Positions 23,906-34,472 of a stretch of 62,000 nt of DNA are shown here, piece by piece. The translations under genes were made by a program, and so were the position numbers. The DNA is from Symbiodinium natans (lineage: Eukaryota; Sar; Dinophyceae; Suessiales; Symbiodiniaceae). The notes beneath the pieces were generated by a model. That model was given only the letters and a program-made list of their open reading frames with translations, made no database searches and was not told where the DNA came from. Numbering within the stretch: position 1 is the first letter of the stretch; each line of letters opens with the position of its first letter. The stretch is from NCBI GenBank assembly GCA_905221605.1, contig CAJNDS010000802.1, positions 717,501 to 779,500 of the forward strand. The letters are read 5' to 3'.

Positions 23906-26684
23906 ATGTCGGAACAAGCAATTTCGAAGTTCGTCGGTACTCTGAGAGCGCCGGTGGCTGTGACCATTGTGACCATCCTTGACCAGGATGTAGAGGAGCT
24001 GCCCGGCTATGAGCAGGCTGCTGGGAGCTCGGACCAGCAGTCAGCACCCAGCAATGCCAACTTCGACGGCCGGGACTCACTGAAACTACTGCCGCTCATG
24101 CCGTGCAGCCATGTCCAAGGACCTTCTCAAGGGCCAGGGAAAAGACAAGTTTGCTCGTGGAGAAGTGAATGAAGCCGTGACATGCCGGGGGCTATGAGGC
24201 AGAGTCGCTTTGGAATGGCTTAGTGGCTTGGTGTGGCTTACTGATCTGCAGTTCAGGGCTCCAGGCACTTCACAGACTTGGGCCTGAGGCTGGCTGCAGG
24301 CTTTGGACTCCATTCCTCCGTCCACAACTTAATAAAAAGGCAACTGCGGGAACTGCTTTGAGGGAGATTCTTCCCTTTGTACACAAGGCCACCTGCTGGG
24401 ACGCGAGGTCTGCATGCAGCTGAGCTAGCCAAGTCAACTTCTAAAGGCGGTTCCCCGAGACTCATCAGCACTGGCATGGGCAGTGGTCAGCACAGGCTCG
24501 GCATTCTCCAGGGCGCAGCAAAGCCAGAGGAGGCCTGACATCTGCCTTGGGAAACATTGTGGAGGGTTCTTTTTTCCTAGTTAATTACTGCACGGGCGGC
24601 GAGTTAGTCTAATTGTTGCAAGAAGACGCTCGTGGGGGGAGGGTCAAGTGGGGTGGCGAGGGTGGTGAGGTTCAGGAAGACCCGCACCGGACCCCCCTCA
24701 TGCGCATGAAGACGGCCGCTGGGGCGGCGGGAGGGTCGAGTGATGAGGGTGATAAGGGTCGGCGAATGGTTTTAGTCGTGTTGCAGGATGAGAAAGAGGA
24801 TGGCCGCGTACTGAAAATGCGCGTGGCGTTGCTCCTGAACCTCGCGCGGGCACCCAGGAAGGTGTCTGCAAGTGAGCCGGATTGTTTGATCCCTGAAAGA
24901 TCCTGAAAGCCCAGGCCTTGGCACACATGAGGCTGAAGAAGCCGCAGCCTCAGAGCATGGAGCATGTTTGATTCATCTTGAGACTATATACTCTTTCCCT
25001 GGAACCCCTTGGATGCCGGACACGCTTTGATGTTCGACAGGGTAGGAGCGACTTCGGCCGCCGGCGGCCACGTGGCTGAAGACTTTCCGAGGGGGGAAGC
25101 TTACAACGGGAGACGTCGGGGGACTCGGGGCGAATATGGACGGAGAGCGGCAAAACGCGGCGTTACGAGGACCGTGACTACCGCTTCGCTGCGCGATTCT
25201 GCGCTGCGGCGGTGCCCGGGCGGACCTTTGTGGCTTTCTGTTGTCCTGCACGCACCCGCAGAAGGAAGCGCCACCGTGACAATTTCTCCGCGTGATGGTC
25301 CGTCCGGCCAGTTGCGTAGTTGTTTATCTTGAGGGCGTCACCATGCGCTTTCCAGAAAACACGCCACAGTAGCTCAGAAGCAAGCATCTGCAGGTTTCGA
25401 CAAGCCGTTGGGTTTTGCGACGAGGCGTTGTTCGACGAGCCCGGCAACGTGAAGGCACATGAGCAATGGACAAGCTTCCAAGAGATTCTTTACTGCCACG
25501 AGTCAGGCCTTGTACCGCAAAGCCGACGCACTTGGAGAGCTGTGCGATTGGCACGAAGCAGAAGAGGTGCCCGAATGCATGACGTGACGCCGCACTTCCA
25601 TGCAGAGTGGTCACCCACATTGCACTGCCCTATTGCAAGTTCGCAGGCGGCTGCCAAGCTCCAGGCGTCTGGTGAAGAAGGCTTGCAGTTGTGCACTTGT
25701 GGTGTGGATTTGGGGGTACACGGATGTTGAAGGAGTTCATGGATATTCGGGGTGTCGGACTCGGCTTACTAACTGGGCCTAGGATCTTAGTGGAAGGCGG
25801 GCTGGCTAGGGTCGAAGATCTTGGCGACTCCTCAGGGAACTCGGAGTGACTCCGAGAAGCCACAACCAGCCCCTGCAATGGCTGTGAGGTGCAAAGCTGG
25901 CGGCACAACAGAGAGAGGCTGAACGGATGTTTTGGCATGTGGCAACTCGCCTGCTTGCTGTTGCCAAGCCGTGGTGCAACCAGCAATTCTGCCGAGTATT
26001 GACGCGAACCATTCTACCAGACGATGCCTACAAAATTTTGTCTGCTGAACATGTGGAGAAGATGCACCAAATCGAGATCGGCGGTGCTTGCATGCTCCTG
26101 CCATCCGCAACTTACGTGTGTGCTGTGTGCAGGAGTGGAGAAGGCGCCGACGCCAAGCTGTCCTAACCTTGGAAGCACACATGACTATGCTGGCATAATG
26201 ATGCTTTTCTGTGAGCTGGGAGCGATTCAACATGTCAAGATATTGACCGAAGCCAAGGATGGCAAGCAGAAGAAGATGTGGTCTGCTGCGCTTGACAAGG
26301 ACAAATCCACCCCTCAGCCGCCGGAAGAGGCATCCAAGCCACAAGGGGATGCAGCACCCCTTTCGACCTTTGGCAGAACTGAGAAAAAGAAGTCTTTCAT
26401 TTCGGCATTGGGCGGAAACATGGGGAGCAATTCGGTAGTCCCGAGATGCTTGGTACGAGGGGAACGCAAAGTGAGTGTGCAAATTTGACGAATGGTTCAA
26501 CATCATGCGTTTCAAGACGGGGCAGGTGAAGCTGCCGACCAAGCAGAAAGCCGAGGTGGCAAGCGCCTCGGGGGACCGGAACCTGAGAAAGAAGACCCCC
26601 TTTATTGACCCCGGCTCCAGAGGAGGAAGCCTGGTCTACTCCAAAGATTCAGACGATGAGCCCTTTCGACCTGCTGCCGACTGA
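23906..26684 (+). CDS. TPR protein, FKBP-type TPR arrangement, many small introns
   Basis: A spliced gene. Exon 1 begins at ATG 23906 (MSEQAISKFVGTLRAP). Then come 24109-24176 (LLKGQGKDKFARGEVNEA, TPR helix A), about 24787-24855 (VLKMRVALLLNLA, second TPR), 25393-25454 (AVGFCDEALFDEPGNVK), 25507-25566 (ALYRKADALGELCDWHEAEE), 25647-25680, 25889-26115, about 26190-26470 and 26526-26684 (acidic tail ending DDEPFRPAAD). The order matches the three-TPR block of FKBP-like co-chaperones, where this surface binds Hsp90/Hsp70 C-termini, but no peptidyl-prolyl isomerase domain is seen. Well-defined introns are 25455-25506 (52 bp, GC-AG), 25567-25646 (GT-AG) and 25681-25888 (GC-AG), all with AG|G. An exon completing the first TPR between 24177 and 24786, and the junctions near 24069-24108 and 26116, are unresolved. 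Cytosolic location is likely. Confidence 0.65.
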
Positions 26685-27571
26685 GTGACATCGAGGGCAA
26701 ACCAACGTTGAGCTAATGCAGACACGCATCCCAGGCGCACCAAGAGGATAAATTGGGAAGAGGCCTCATGTCATGGCATGTTGTGAACTGTTTGTGAAGT
26801 CCCTGTTTGAAAACGGAAGGGAGAGGATTTCGACGACAAGATTTGGAAGGCCTCCCACATTGCTTGCCATGCCACACAATATGCCGTGTTTGGGCCCGCA
26901 GATCCGCTTGCAAGGAGTCTTTGGGTCGCAGGGACGCCACATTTTACCAAAAGCGTGCTTCAACCTGAGGGTTGGCGCAGCGAGTGTGCGCTGCTCTGCA
27001 TTTAAAAAAGAAGGCCGTCCAAGACACTACGAGTTTCGAGGCGTTGCCGCTGTCCCTGCTTGCGGGCGTGGCCTTGGCAGACCTTGATCTGCAGACTTCC
27101 CAGAACATCTTTCGGGTGTGCTCCGGTGCCGGAAAAATCCCATGAACATGAGACTCTAGGCCAAAGCAGTCGGATCTTGTGGTGTGGGTCGCTCAGTTTG
27201 GTGCGCTTGCCGTTGGGCGTCTTCTTTGCCACATGCTCTGAGCATCTGATCGCAACACATCCGAGGCACTGCATTCTTGATGGAAACATGGCACCGTTTG
27301 CCGAGCCGCACGCCGCAAGCCTCAGCGGTCTTCAGCTTTTCAGCTGAAGCTCACGCAAAGGTGAAGACATGCAAGGGTCCTGTATCGTCTCCTCGAACAA
27401 ATAAGGACTGGAGCGTGATCCTGAAGAGGTGTCCATGCCTCAGCAAGAAAGGACGGCGATCTCAGATTCTGGTCAAGAAATGTACGTGTAGTGACACTGG
27501 TTACACTGGTATTTCATGGTGCGCGCTTCTACGTTTCCCGAGCAGGCCTTGCGTCGCTTTCCCTTTGCCAG
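26685..27571. other. Unassigned
   Basis: No supported exon, although the region may contain 5' exons of the fragment at 27572. One + frame at 26773-27087 is open but without splice support. Confidence 0.3.
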
Positions 27572-27756
27572 GTCCAGACGTGCGCAATGTGATGGTAGTG
27601 GGTAGCCTCAGCCCTCCTTTAGCAGCGATTGCTTTCGGTCAGCCACCTGTGGCATCCGTGGCCTTAAACCGGCATTCTTTGTATGGACAGGTCTACATTG
27701 ACATTGGGGCATTCCGACCCGACAAGGATGGGCAGCCTCCTCAGCACGAGCCTTAG
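27572..27756 (+). CDS. Candidate terminal exon, unidentified
   Basis: A strong acceptor (pyrimidine run, then TTTGCCAG|G) opens a frame with a plausible mixed sequence: NVMVVGSLSPPLAAIAFGQ, then a hydrophilic end around YIDIGAFRPDKDGQPPQHEP and TAG. The phase at entry is 1. The upstream exons are not identified and no family is recognised. Confidence 0.4.
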
Positions 27757-29960
27757 ACCGGATGTCCATCTGCAGCTTCTGCTGTCAGAAGACGGCTGCT
27801 GAATCTTGATTCTAAGGCCGTATGGTACGTTGCTGAGGTCTCTTGCTTTACTTAGGAGTGGTCAGCCTGCCAAAGCTCAGCTAGGCAGTGACATTGCCAA
27901 ACGGCCTATCACGGCAGGCCCACAGAGGAAGGTCGTGTTGGAGACCGCGTGGCGCGAGCTGCCCGGTTCATGGGCCTGAGACTCAGATGACCTGCATTTC
28001 GCTACAGAAGCAAGCGAGTTGTGAGTTGTGACTGGAGCCTCTGCTTTTTGGCAGGGGACTTATTCTTTGGGCGCCCAACTTCGTTGTGTTCGAAAGTTTG
28101 GGCAAATAGCCATGCTGTTGCATACGACATCCATCGGGGACATAATCGGGGAGAGAAGAAGGGAAGAGAAAGGAATAAGACATAGACATCAACAAACAAA
28201 ACATCCAAAATCGTTGATGGACATCATAGTTGACAAACATGTGCATCAGGATCCGGGCACGCATTGCATGGAACGCGGGCAGATCCCCCAAACGACACCC
28301 CCTGCGCTCAACGCCACGATCTCGACCGCACAGGCCTCGCAACTCTTCAGCTTTGCTAAGGTTCATTTGTCTTGTCGTTAAGCATGTTTTAGTCCGAACG
28401 ACCCGCACAAGGGCCTGCTATGACCTCATGAAGCCGAAAATCTGCTCAATGCCTGACGGTAGTATATGAGTCCGAGCTCCAACCAGATTAGCCAAGATTA
28501 TGGACGCATATAGATTCGTTGTGGAGGGTTTGTCAGTTTGAGATGCTAATTACTAACCAACCATGTTTGCTCGATTCTGCTCGATGGTTGAAAATCTGTG
28601 CAGCATCAGTTGGACCTTTGGCTGGCTATTTGCCCAAAGAGATGCCCAGACTAGCACAGACGTGAGTGATGCTGTGCACTGATTTGCTTTCCAGAGCCAG
28701 TTTCTTTGTCCACGTTGCAAATCGGGGAACCTGCGACCCAATAGCCCTAAACCCTAAACCGCTGGCAGCGAAGCCTTGCCGGCTTTGTGCGAGTGTGAGA
28801 GTCGAAACCGCGGGCAGCTTGTTGAGGTACTTACAAGGAGTTCAAGGATCACTGCCTGAGCCCAAGCATGCTATTGGTGGTGAGTCAAAATTGTCCAGAA
28901 GATCGCCCGTTGTGGGTCGTAAGAACCATGTTGCTTGCAATGTGCTGACACTGTAGAGAATAGTGCCGGAATATGACTCAGCATGAAGGTGATGCAGGTT
29001 GCAGTAGTGTCCATTGCAGACCCCCCAGAAAGCAAAAGCACTGCTGTTGGCAGCACTTCTTCCTTTGCGCACGTCCCGGATCAGATAGATTGGGCATCGA
29101 GCTGGCCAAAACTTGGAGTGTAGACCATGCTTGTGAACACTATGGTTCAGCTAAGGGAGGTCACGTCCTAAAGAGAAAGCCAAGTCGCAGTCGCCGTGTG
29201 GTCACCAGCCGTGCTGTGGAATGCTGCACCATGACACAAGCAATGTTCAAGATGAAGCGAACACGCGACGCATAAGGTTTATGGTAAATTGTGGTAAATC
29301 TTGCGTAGGCAACGCTACACCGATTTGTGTTGTTGGTGGCAGAATGCTGGTGCAAGCGAAAACGGCAGTCAGGCCAGAACTTGCCCGGTCTGGTTCGGGC
29401 ACGTTGCAAGCTGAGCACTTGATGACACTTGCTTCTCGAGATAGTTGGCCGACTGCTTCCACACCTGGAGTCTCAATGCATAAAGCCGAGACATCGCGCT
29501 GTGGGCAGACGTCCCGCTGTACGGCTTCAGTGAAGACGACTTCGCCGTGCGATTGCAGGCTTTGCGACAGTCGCATGCTACGGGGACTTGGAAGATAGAG
29601 AGGTCTGGTATGGCCGACACACCATCCACGGCTCGGTATTCTGTATCATTCATATGCTGTATCTTGGGGACTGACTGAAGCAGCGCAGGCATTGTCGCTC
29701 CTGAGCACTGAAGGTATTACTTCAGTACTGTCCTCAGTGCAGGGGGTGTGGCGTATCTTGACAGAAGACCTTGCCCGCCCGCGGTAGCGGTTCCTGGAAG
29801 CCTGCAGAACTGGGTACTGAAGACGAGGCCTAACACTCCTACTAAGAAGTTAACATCACGTGCTCTGCTGCAATGAGGTGGTCACGCTTGGGGGCGAAGT
29901 TCAGGAGCCAGGCAGTTTGCCCATCGACCACACCTCAGACGTTGCAGTGTACTTTCGCAC
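27757..29960. other. Unassigned
   Basis: No supported gene. It includes a telomere-type repeat at 28745-28760 and an A/G-rich stretch at 28145-28180. Open frames on both strands (for example 28973-29275 and 29221-29598) overlap one another and lack splice signals. Confidence 0.35.
28745..28760. repeat. Interstitial telomere-type repeat (CCCTAAA)
   Basis: CCCTAAACCCTAAACC, just over two units, in a spacer. Confidence 0.7.
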
Positions 29961-30227
29961 GTGATGAGCTGGACCACTTGGCTTTGCCCAACTCTTGCAG
30001 AGAGCCAGGCACTTCGCGTAGATGAGCAGGCCAACATCGCACATAAAGTCGTGAGCATGCAGTCTGCCTTTTGCTGCAGAATCACAGACTCACAGGCACG
30101 TTTGTCCATGGGCATCCTCGCAGTGGGGCTGGGATGTCGCAAGCTGGTCAGGGCCCAATGCCTTGCAAAGGGGTGCAAAGTGTCCCATCCCATAATCCAC
30201 AAGGCCCTTGTCAGAAGGAGGCCTTAG
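29961..30227 (+). CDS. Candidate exon, unidentified
   Basis: An open frame to TAG with a coherent sequence: SQALRVDEQANIAHKVVSMQ, then a helix-forming stretch with several cysteines and a basic C-terminus (VSHPIIHKALVRRRP). It has few low-complexity residues. An AG near 30000 (TCTTGCAG) could be the true exon start. No domain is recognised. Confidence 0.3.
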   Translation: MMSWTTWLCPTLAESQALRVDEQANIAHKVVSMQSAFCCRITDSQARLSMGILAVGLGCRKLVRAQCLAKGCKVSHPIIHKALVRRRP

Positions 30228-31418
30228 CATTTTTGCCGATTCCGTTTCAAAGCCGCATTGTCTGGAGACAAACAACAGCGAGGCGGCGTGGCATTGGAAC
30301 AGGTTCGTGGTGCGTGCAACTCAGAAAGCTCGGACAGTTGTTTGGAGATCAGCTGCTTAGCCAAGCTCAGCCAGGCCATTGGACCGTGGTAGCCAAGGAA
30401 TAGTAGCAGCAGCACTCCCAGCTGCCTCTCGCATGTGAGCTCGCGCAGTTGTGGTTTCCCCTTGCACTGGCAGGGACACGCACTGGTGGGCGTTCTTGCG
30501 CCAAACCCTCAACCCCTGCTCAGAAGAGATTTGCTCTCGAAAGGGGTTGGAGCATGGGGTCTTGCAGAGGCCGAGTTCCAAGAAGACCAGCTTTGTCCCT
30601 CAGACTGTCAAGGAGGCACTACAGCGGCCGCGGCCAAAGTTGGGGCTAGTTGAGGCAAATTGATCTCAAACGATGGCACATGATTCCGAGGCGAAGCATC
30701 ACCGCCATGTGCGCCCAGCAAGACGATTGAGGGTCTCGTTTACTATGACTAGAGACTTGGGTCTGGCAGACACAGAGCTGCACTTTTTTGGCCCCTAGCC
30801 ACAGCACGCCTCTGCAATCGGGATTCCACGTGCAATTCTACAGGAAAAACACGGGGAAGAAGACCCCTGAAGAAATCCACACAAGACCCTGCATGAGCCT
30901 AATGTTTGTTTTCTCGTGATGGTATTTCCGGGCAAAAGGCCCTTTAATTTAGAGTATTTGCGTGCACTTTCTTCTTGGCTTACAAAGAACTAGAAATGAC
31001 CTTCGGGGTAGGAACTCAATTCATGAATCAATCCTCTGTTCCTGGCTACGGGCCCCAAGATGCGAACACACGGTCATTTCATTAGCTCCTTTCCTGTATT
31101 ACTCTTCGACCGCTCGACATCACGTCAAAACCACCTGCATGGCACGTCTGGACACGAGGATTCGCTTGGTCTAGCTGTAAAAGGTGACAGGGACACTCTT
31201 GTGTCAGCTAACAAAAAACACCAGACAGTTGGGAGCGAAGTGAGCGAAAAACGAGTGAATCAGTTGTAAGCTCGCGCAGAAAAGCATTCGCAACATAACG
31301 AGCAGCACTTGGAATACAATTTTACTTCCTCACATCTAATTTGGGCCCGGACATGTAGGTTCATGTGCTTCAGTCGCCTTGAGATGGCATGCGTATTGTA
31401 GTGAGTACGTAGTGACCG
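30228..31418. other. Unassigned
   Basis: No supported feature. Open frames near 30435-30663 occur in all three + frames at once, which argues against coding. Confidence 0.35.
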
Positions 31419-31622
31419 GTGAATTTTGGGGAATTCTTGGACAACGAACGCCACATGCCTTTGCCAGACACAGGTAGGCCGCTGATAGGCCAGATAGGGG
31501 ACAAGGCCACCATGCTTGCGGAAGCCGAGGGTTTAAGAGCCAGGCCGTTCAAGCTGCCAAAGCTGGAGAATCCAAAGCAGCAGCAAGAAAAGATTGCGAA
31601 GGCCTCAGGTCCATCAATGTAA
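31419..31622 (+). CDS. Candidate terminal exon, unidentified
   Basis: An open frame ending TAA 31620-31622. The peptide is hydrophilic and well mixed (FGEFLDNERHMPLPDTGRP, later LPKLENPKQQQEKIAKASGP). An in-frame GTG precedes it, but a stop lies just upstream, so an acceptor near 31415 is likely. No family is recognised. It is among the last credible + strand coding segments before the repeat-rich strand switch. Confidence 0.35.
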   Translation: MNFGEFLDNERHMPLPDTGRPLIGQIGDKATMLAEAEGLRARPFKLPKLENPKQQQEKIAKASGPSM

Positions 31623-31973
31623 GGCATTGTTGGATGTGGCGAAAAGAACCGTGAAATCTGACTGAAGGCAGAGATGCGAGACAGGCAGTGGCAGGCTTCT
31701 TGGCAGCGCCCATGTCTTACGTCATGTTTCACTCGAAAAGTCTAGTCTACTCATGCCCATAGACCACGTTAATCACATGGGATTGCATGGTTCAATTCGT
31801 GGTGGTGACGTGGTTCTGATTGCACAGACTCCATCTAGTGTTTCTGTCTTCGTGACTGTTTCCGTGCCATGGCTGGAGTCAATTGTTCGGGATCCAATTG
31901 TGTGGGCGGCAGGCGTTCTGCCAGCATCTTCATTCGCAGGGGCGGTGTCGCGCTCAGCTCATCAGCCTGTTGG

Positions 31974-31993
31974 ACACACACACACACACACAC
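31974..31993. repeat. (CA)n microsatellite
   Basis: Ten CA units, 35 bases before an AG|G that could be an acceptor for the frame starting near 32030. Confidence 0.85.
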
Positions 31994-32011
31994 GTGGTTT
32001 GATAGACTGAA

Positions 32012-32389
32012 GTGTCGAGGAAGCTGGCAGGGCCCGAAGACAGCGACCAGGAGAAGAAGATGCAGTGGAACCACTCAGCCCGTTTACAAAAGTTTTATGC
32101 CATGCTGACGCGGTGGCATGGAACGATCTTTAGAGCGGGCTCAGCTGAGGACGATGGAGTGGTACAAGTTCATTGGTGGGGGCGACATTCCGGTACACTG
32201 ACGGCTGTCGACACATTAAAACAAGGACCAACATGCTTTGCAGATGGGAACTCCATCAGCCCCGACAACGTAAGCACCATTTGCGAGCCGGAGATCGATG
32301 CGCCTAAAGGTTTTCGATTTTTGGAACGACTCGCCCGCAATTCAAGAACAATTCCTTATTTCAACCCGATTCTGACATTTTCGTGTTGA
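32012..32389 (+). CDS. Candidate exon, unidentified
   Basis: A 125-codon frame preceded by a (CA)n tract and an acceptor-like GCTGGCAG|G. Within it, AEDDGVVQVHWWGRHSGTLT and a following charged region read like protein. A second frame (GEEDAVEPLSPFTKVLCHAD) is open over the first part, so the true frame is uncertain. No family is recognised. Confidence 0.25.
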   Translation: MSRKLAGPEDSDQEKKMQWNHSARLQKFYAMLTRWHGTIFRAGSAEDDGVVQVHWWGRHSGTLTAVDTLKQGPTCFADGNSISPDNVSTICEPEIDAPKGFRFLERLARNSRTIPYFNPILTFSC

Positions 32390-32649
32390 CAAACTCAATA
32401 AAGATCCGATCGACATGAACGATTGGCTAATGTCACGCTTCTCCAGGTAACTTTGGACGGAATAACATTTTTTTGGGGGAAACAATACTTAGTCCTAAAA
32501 ACGAAATCTCAAGTTAAGAATATCATTCACGATTTTATCCCCATAAAAGGCTACGGGCTCGACCCCTATTTTCGCTCTGCGGCCGCCCCGTCGGATGCCC
32601 CGCCTCCTCTTCCGGTCCATTTGGCTGCTTGTGAGGGCCTTGCAGGGGG

Positions 32650-32990
32650 ATCCTGAAAATTCCGGGAATTTTAACACTTTTTGTCTAAAAATCCTGGGAA
32701 TTTTGGGAATCACCCGGAGCTGAAAATTCCCGGAATTTTAGGAATTGTCCGGATTGAGGTTTGGGCTTGCCGGGTTGGATTTAAGGTTCCAGCGCAACAG
32801 TGATGACGTGGGTGCCCCTTCACCTTCAAGGAAATCTTCAAGGAAATCTCTTGGTCCAGGGTAGTTCCGATGACGGTCGCCGCCCGCCAGCTGTTCAAGG
32901 GGGTTCGGCTTCACGATCACATATCAGCAACAGCTCTCGAAAAATCCTAGGAATTTAAATTCCGGGAATTTTCGGGATCCCCCGGGTTCA
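32650..32990. repeat. Cluster of AT/GC palindromes (AAAATTCCGGGAATTTT)
   Basis: Near-palindromes based on AAAATTCC(C)GGGAATTTT recur at 32655-32672, 32687-32706, 32721-32740 and 32938-32973, the last followed by GGGATCCCCCGGG. They could form hairpins or be parts of a decayed miniature element. Confidence 0.75.
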
Positions 32991-32999
32991 GGGTTTTAC

Positions 33000-33190
33000 G
33001 CTTTACGGTGTAGGGTTTTGGGGTTTAATAGAAATTGTATAGGGTTTGTGTCCGGAGTTTTGTCGTGTTTTGGGGGGGTTTTGTTTTTTGCTTTTGCTGT
33101 AATGGTTTGGGTTCTGTCGGGTGTGGTGGGGGGTGGGTGGTTTTGGGGTGCTGAGGGGTTGGGGCTGAAAGGCTGGGGTTTTGGGGGGTT
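33000..33190. repeat. G/T-rich telomere-like tract
   Basis: Variants of GGGTTTT, TTTGGGG and AGGGTTT follow one another (for example TAGGGTTTTGGGGTTTAATAG). The tract is strongly strand-asymmetric in G and T. Confidence 0.6.
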
Positions 33191-33194
33191 TTCC

Positions 33195-33475
33195 CGAATG
33201 CCCGTGGTGGTGGTCCCGTGGTGGTGGTCCGTGGTCCCGTGGTGTTCGTCGTGGTGGTCCCACAGCGTGGTGGTGGTCCCGTGTTGGTGGTGCTCCTTTG
33301 GTAGTGGTGGTCTGTCGTGGTGGTGGCGGTGTCCGTGGTGGTGGTGGTGGTGGTGGTGGTGGTCCCTGGTGGCCGTCGTGGTGGTCCCATGGTGGTGGTC
33401 CCATGGTGGTGGCTGGGTGGCGGTGGTCCGTGGCGGTGGTCTGCGGTGGTGGTCTCGTGGTGGTGGTTCCGTGTG
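33195..33475. repeat. GTGGTGGTCC minisatellite
   Basis: Tandem and interspersed units of GTGGTGGTCC, with expanded GTG runs at 33338-33363 and CCCATGGTGGTGGT variants. It produces long artefactual open frames on both strands. Confidence 0.9.
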
Positions 33476-33590
33476 GCGTCAGGACCCCACGTGTCGTCAA
33501 AATGTGGCGTCAGGCGTCACGCACAGACGTGGCGTCAATTCGTGGCGTCAGGGGGTCAGGGCCTGGACGGAACGTGTCGTCAGGCGTCGG
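33470..33590. repeat. GTGGCGTCAGG short repeats
   Basis: GTGGCGTCA recurs at about 33473, 33503, 33530 and 33543 with GTGTCGTCA variants, directly after the GTGGTGGTCC array. Confidence 0.7.
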
Positions 33591-33691
33591 GCGAAATATA
33601 TACCCCCGTGGCGCCCGTCCTGAATAAATATCAAGAAGCCTACGACAAGCGGGCAAATTTTATATTTTCCAATCATTGCAATAAAAAGAAC

Positions 33692-33791
33692 NNNNNNNNN
33701 NNNNNNNNNNNNNNNNNNNNNNNNNNNNNNNNNNNNNNNNNNNNNNNNNNNNNNNNNNNNNNNNNNNNNNNNNNNNNNNNNNNNNNNNNNN
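33692..33791. other. Assembly gap (100 N)
   Basis: Exactly 100 N, the conventional size for a gap of unknown length. It cuts the 3' side of the plastid-leader exon and lies next to repeats that would hinder assembly. Confidence 0.98.
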
Positions 33792-34041
33792 AGGCCTTTG
33801 GAAGGGGTTCCCGGACCAGACGGATCACATCGGCGTTGCTTTGGAAGGGCACCAGGACGGGCACTGCAGCAGCGTGCAGCATCCATCTGCGGCTTGCTCG
33901 GCTTGGTCGGCTTGTTCGCTGATTGCCGCCATATTGAAATGCAGGAAGCTTCCCGGACAGGGCCAAGACCGCAAGCCCTAGCCAGGCGAGCAAGATACGC
34001 TGTTTGCGCCACTTCGTGGGCGAATGCTCACTGGCACTCAT
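33792..34041 (-). CDS. N-terminus of a plastid (thylakoid-lumen?) protein, truncated by the gap
   Basis: The ATG at 34041 (-) starts MSASEHSPTKWRKQ, then a hydrophobic signal segment (ILLAWLGLAVLALSG). Next is a basic, serine- and arginine-rich stretch with almost no acidic residues (NQRTSRPSRASRR), then a twin-arginine followed by a second hydrophobic segment (WMLHAAAVPVLVPFQSNA) with a plausible Ala-x-Ala-like end, and the start of a mature region (DVIRLVREPLPKA). Dinoflagellate plastid proteins use a signal peptide plus transit peptide, and a further Tat-type segment indicates the thylakoid lumen. The mature protein is lost in the gap, so identity is unknown. The other side of the gap does not continue it. 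Confidence 0.6.
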
Positions 34042-34472
34042 GACGAGCACATTCAAACACGGGCACCGACTGTATACGACTCTGCTACAAGAATGTGATG
34101 CAAGAGTTGCGCGAGTGGAGAATATATGCCATGCTGGACAAACAGCGATGAACGGAAGGACCTTAGCCTAACAAAGTGTCGCATGCTAGGGTCTATGAAT
34201 TCAAGGAGCCTGCTTCCTTAAGCTGCATGATGCCATCATCGCAGTGCGACACCTCCTACCGGAGCTGAAAATCATGAAGCCACGAGCGCGTGTTTGTGGA
34301 ACACCACATGTCGGCAAAGCAAGAAGAACTCAGATGCCAAGCGATTTCTTTCTGTGTGGTTCAGAAACCAAATCAGCAAGCAGGGCAGGCTGACTGGGCT
34401 GAGCTGGCAGCTTTTGCACGCATGAAACACGCGCAGTTCAGTGAGTCTCTCCCCCACGACACACAGACGGCC

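Noticed and set aside
33003-33627. Overlapping frames of 100-200 codons rich in Thr/Pro or Val/Gly/Trp
   Set aside because: Products of the GTGGTGGTCC minisatellite; some run into the N gap.
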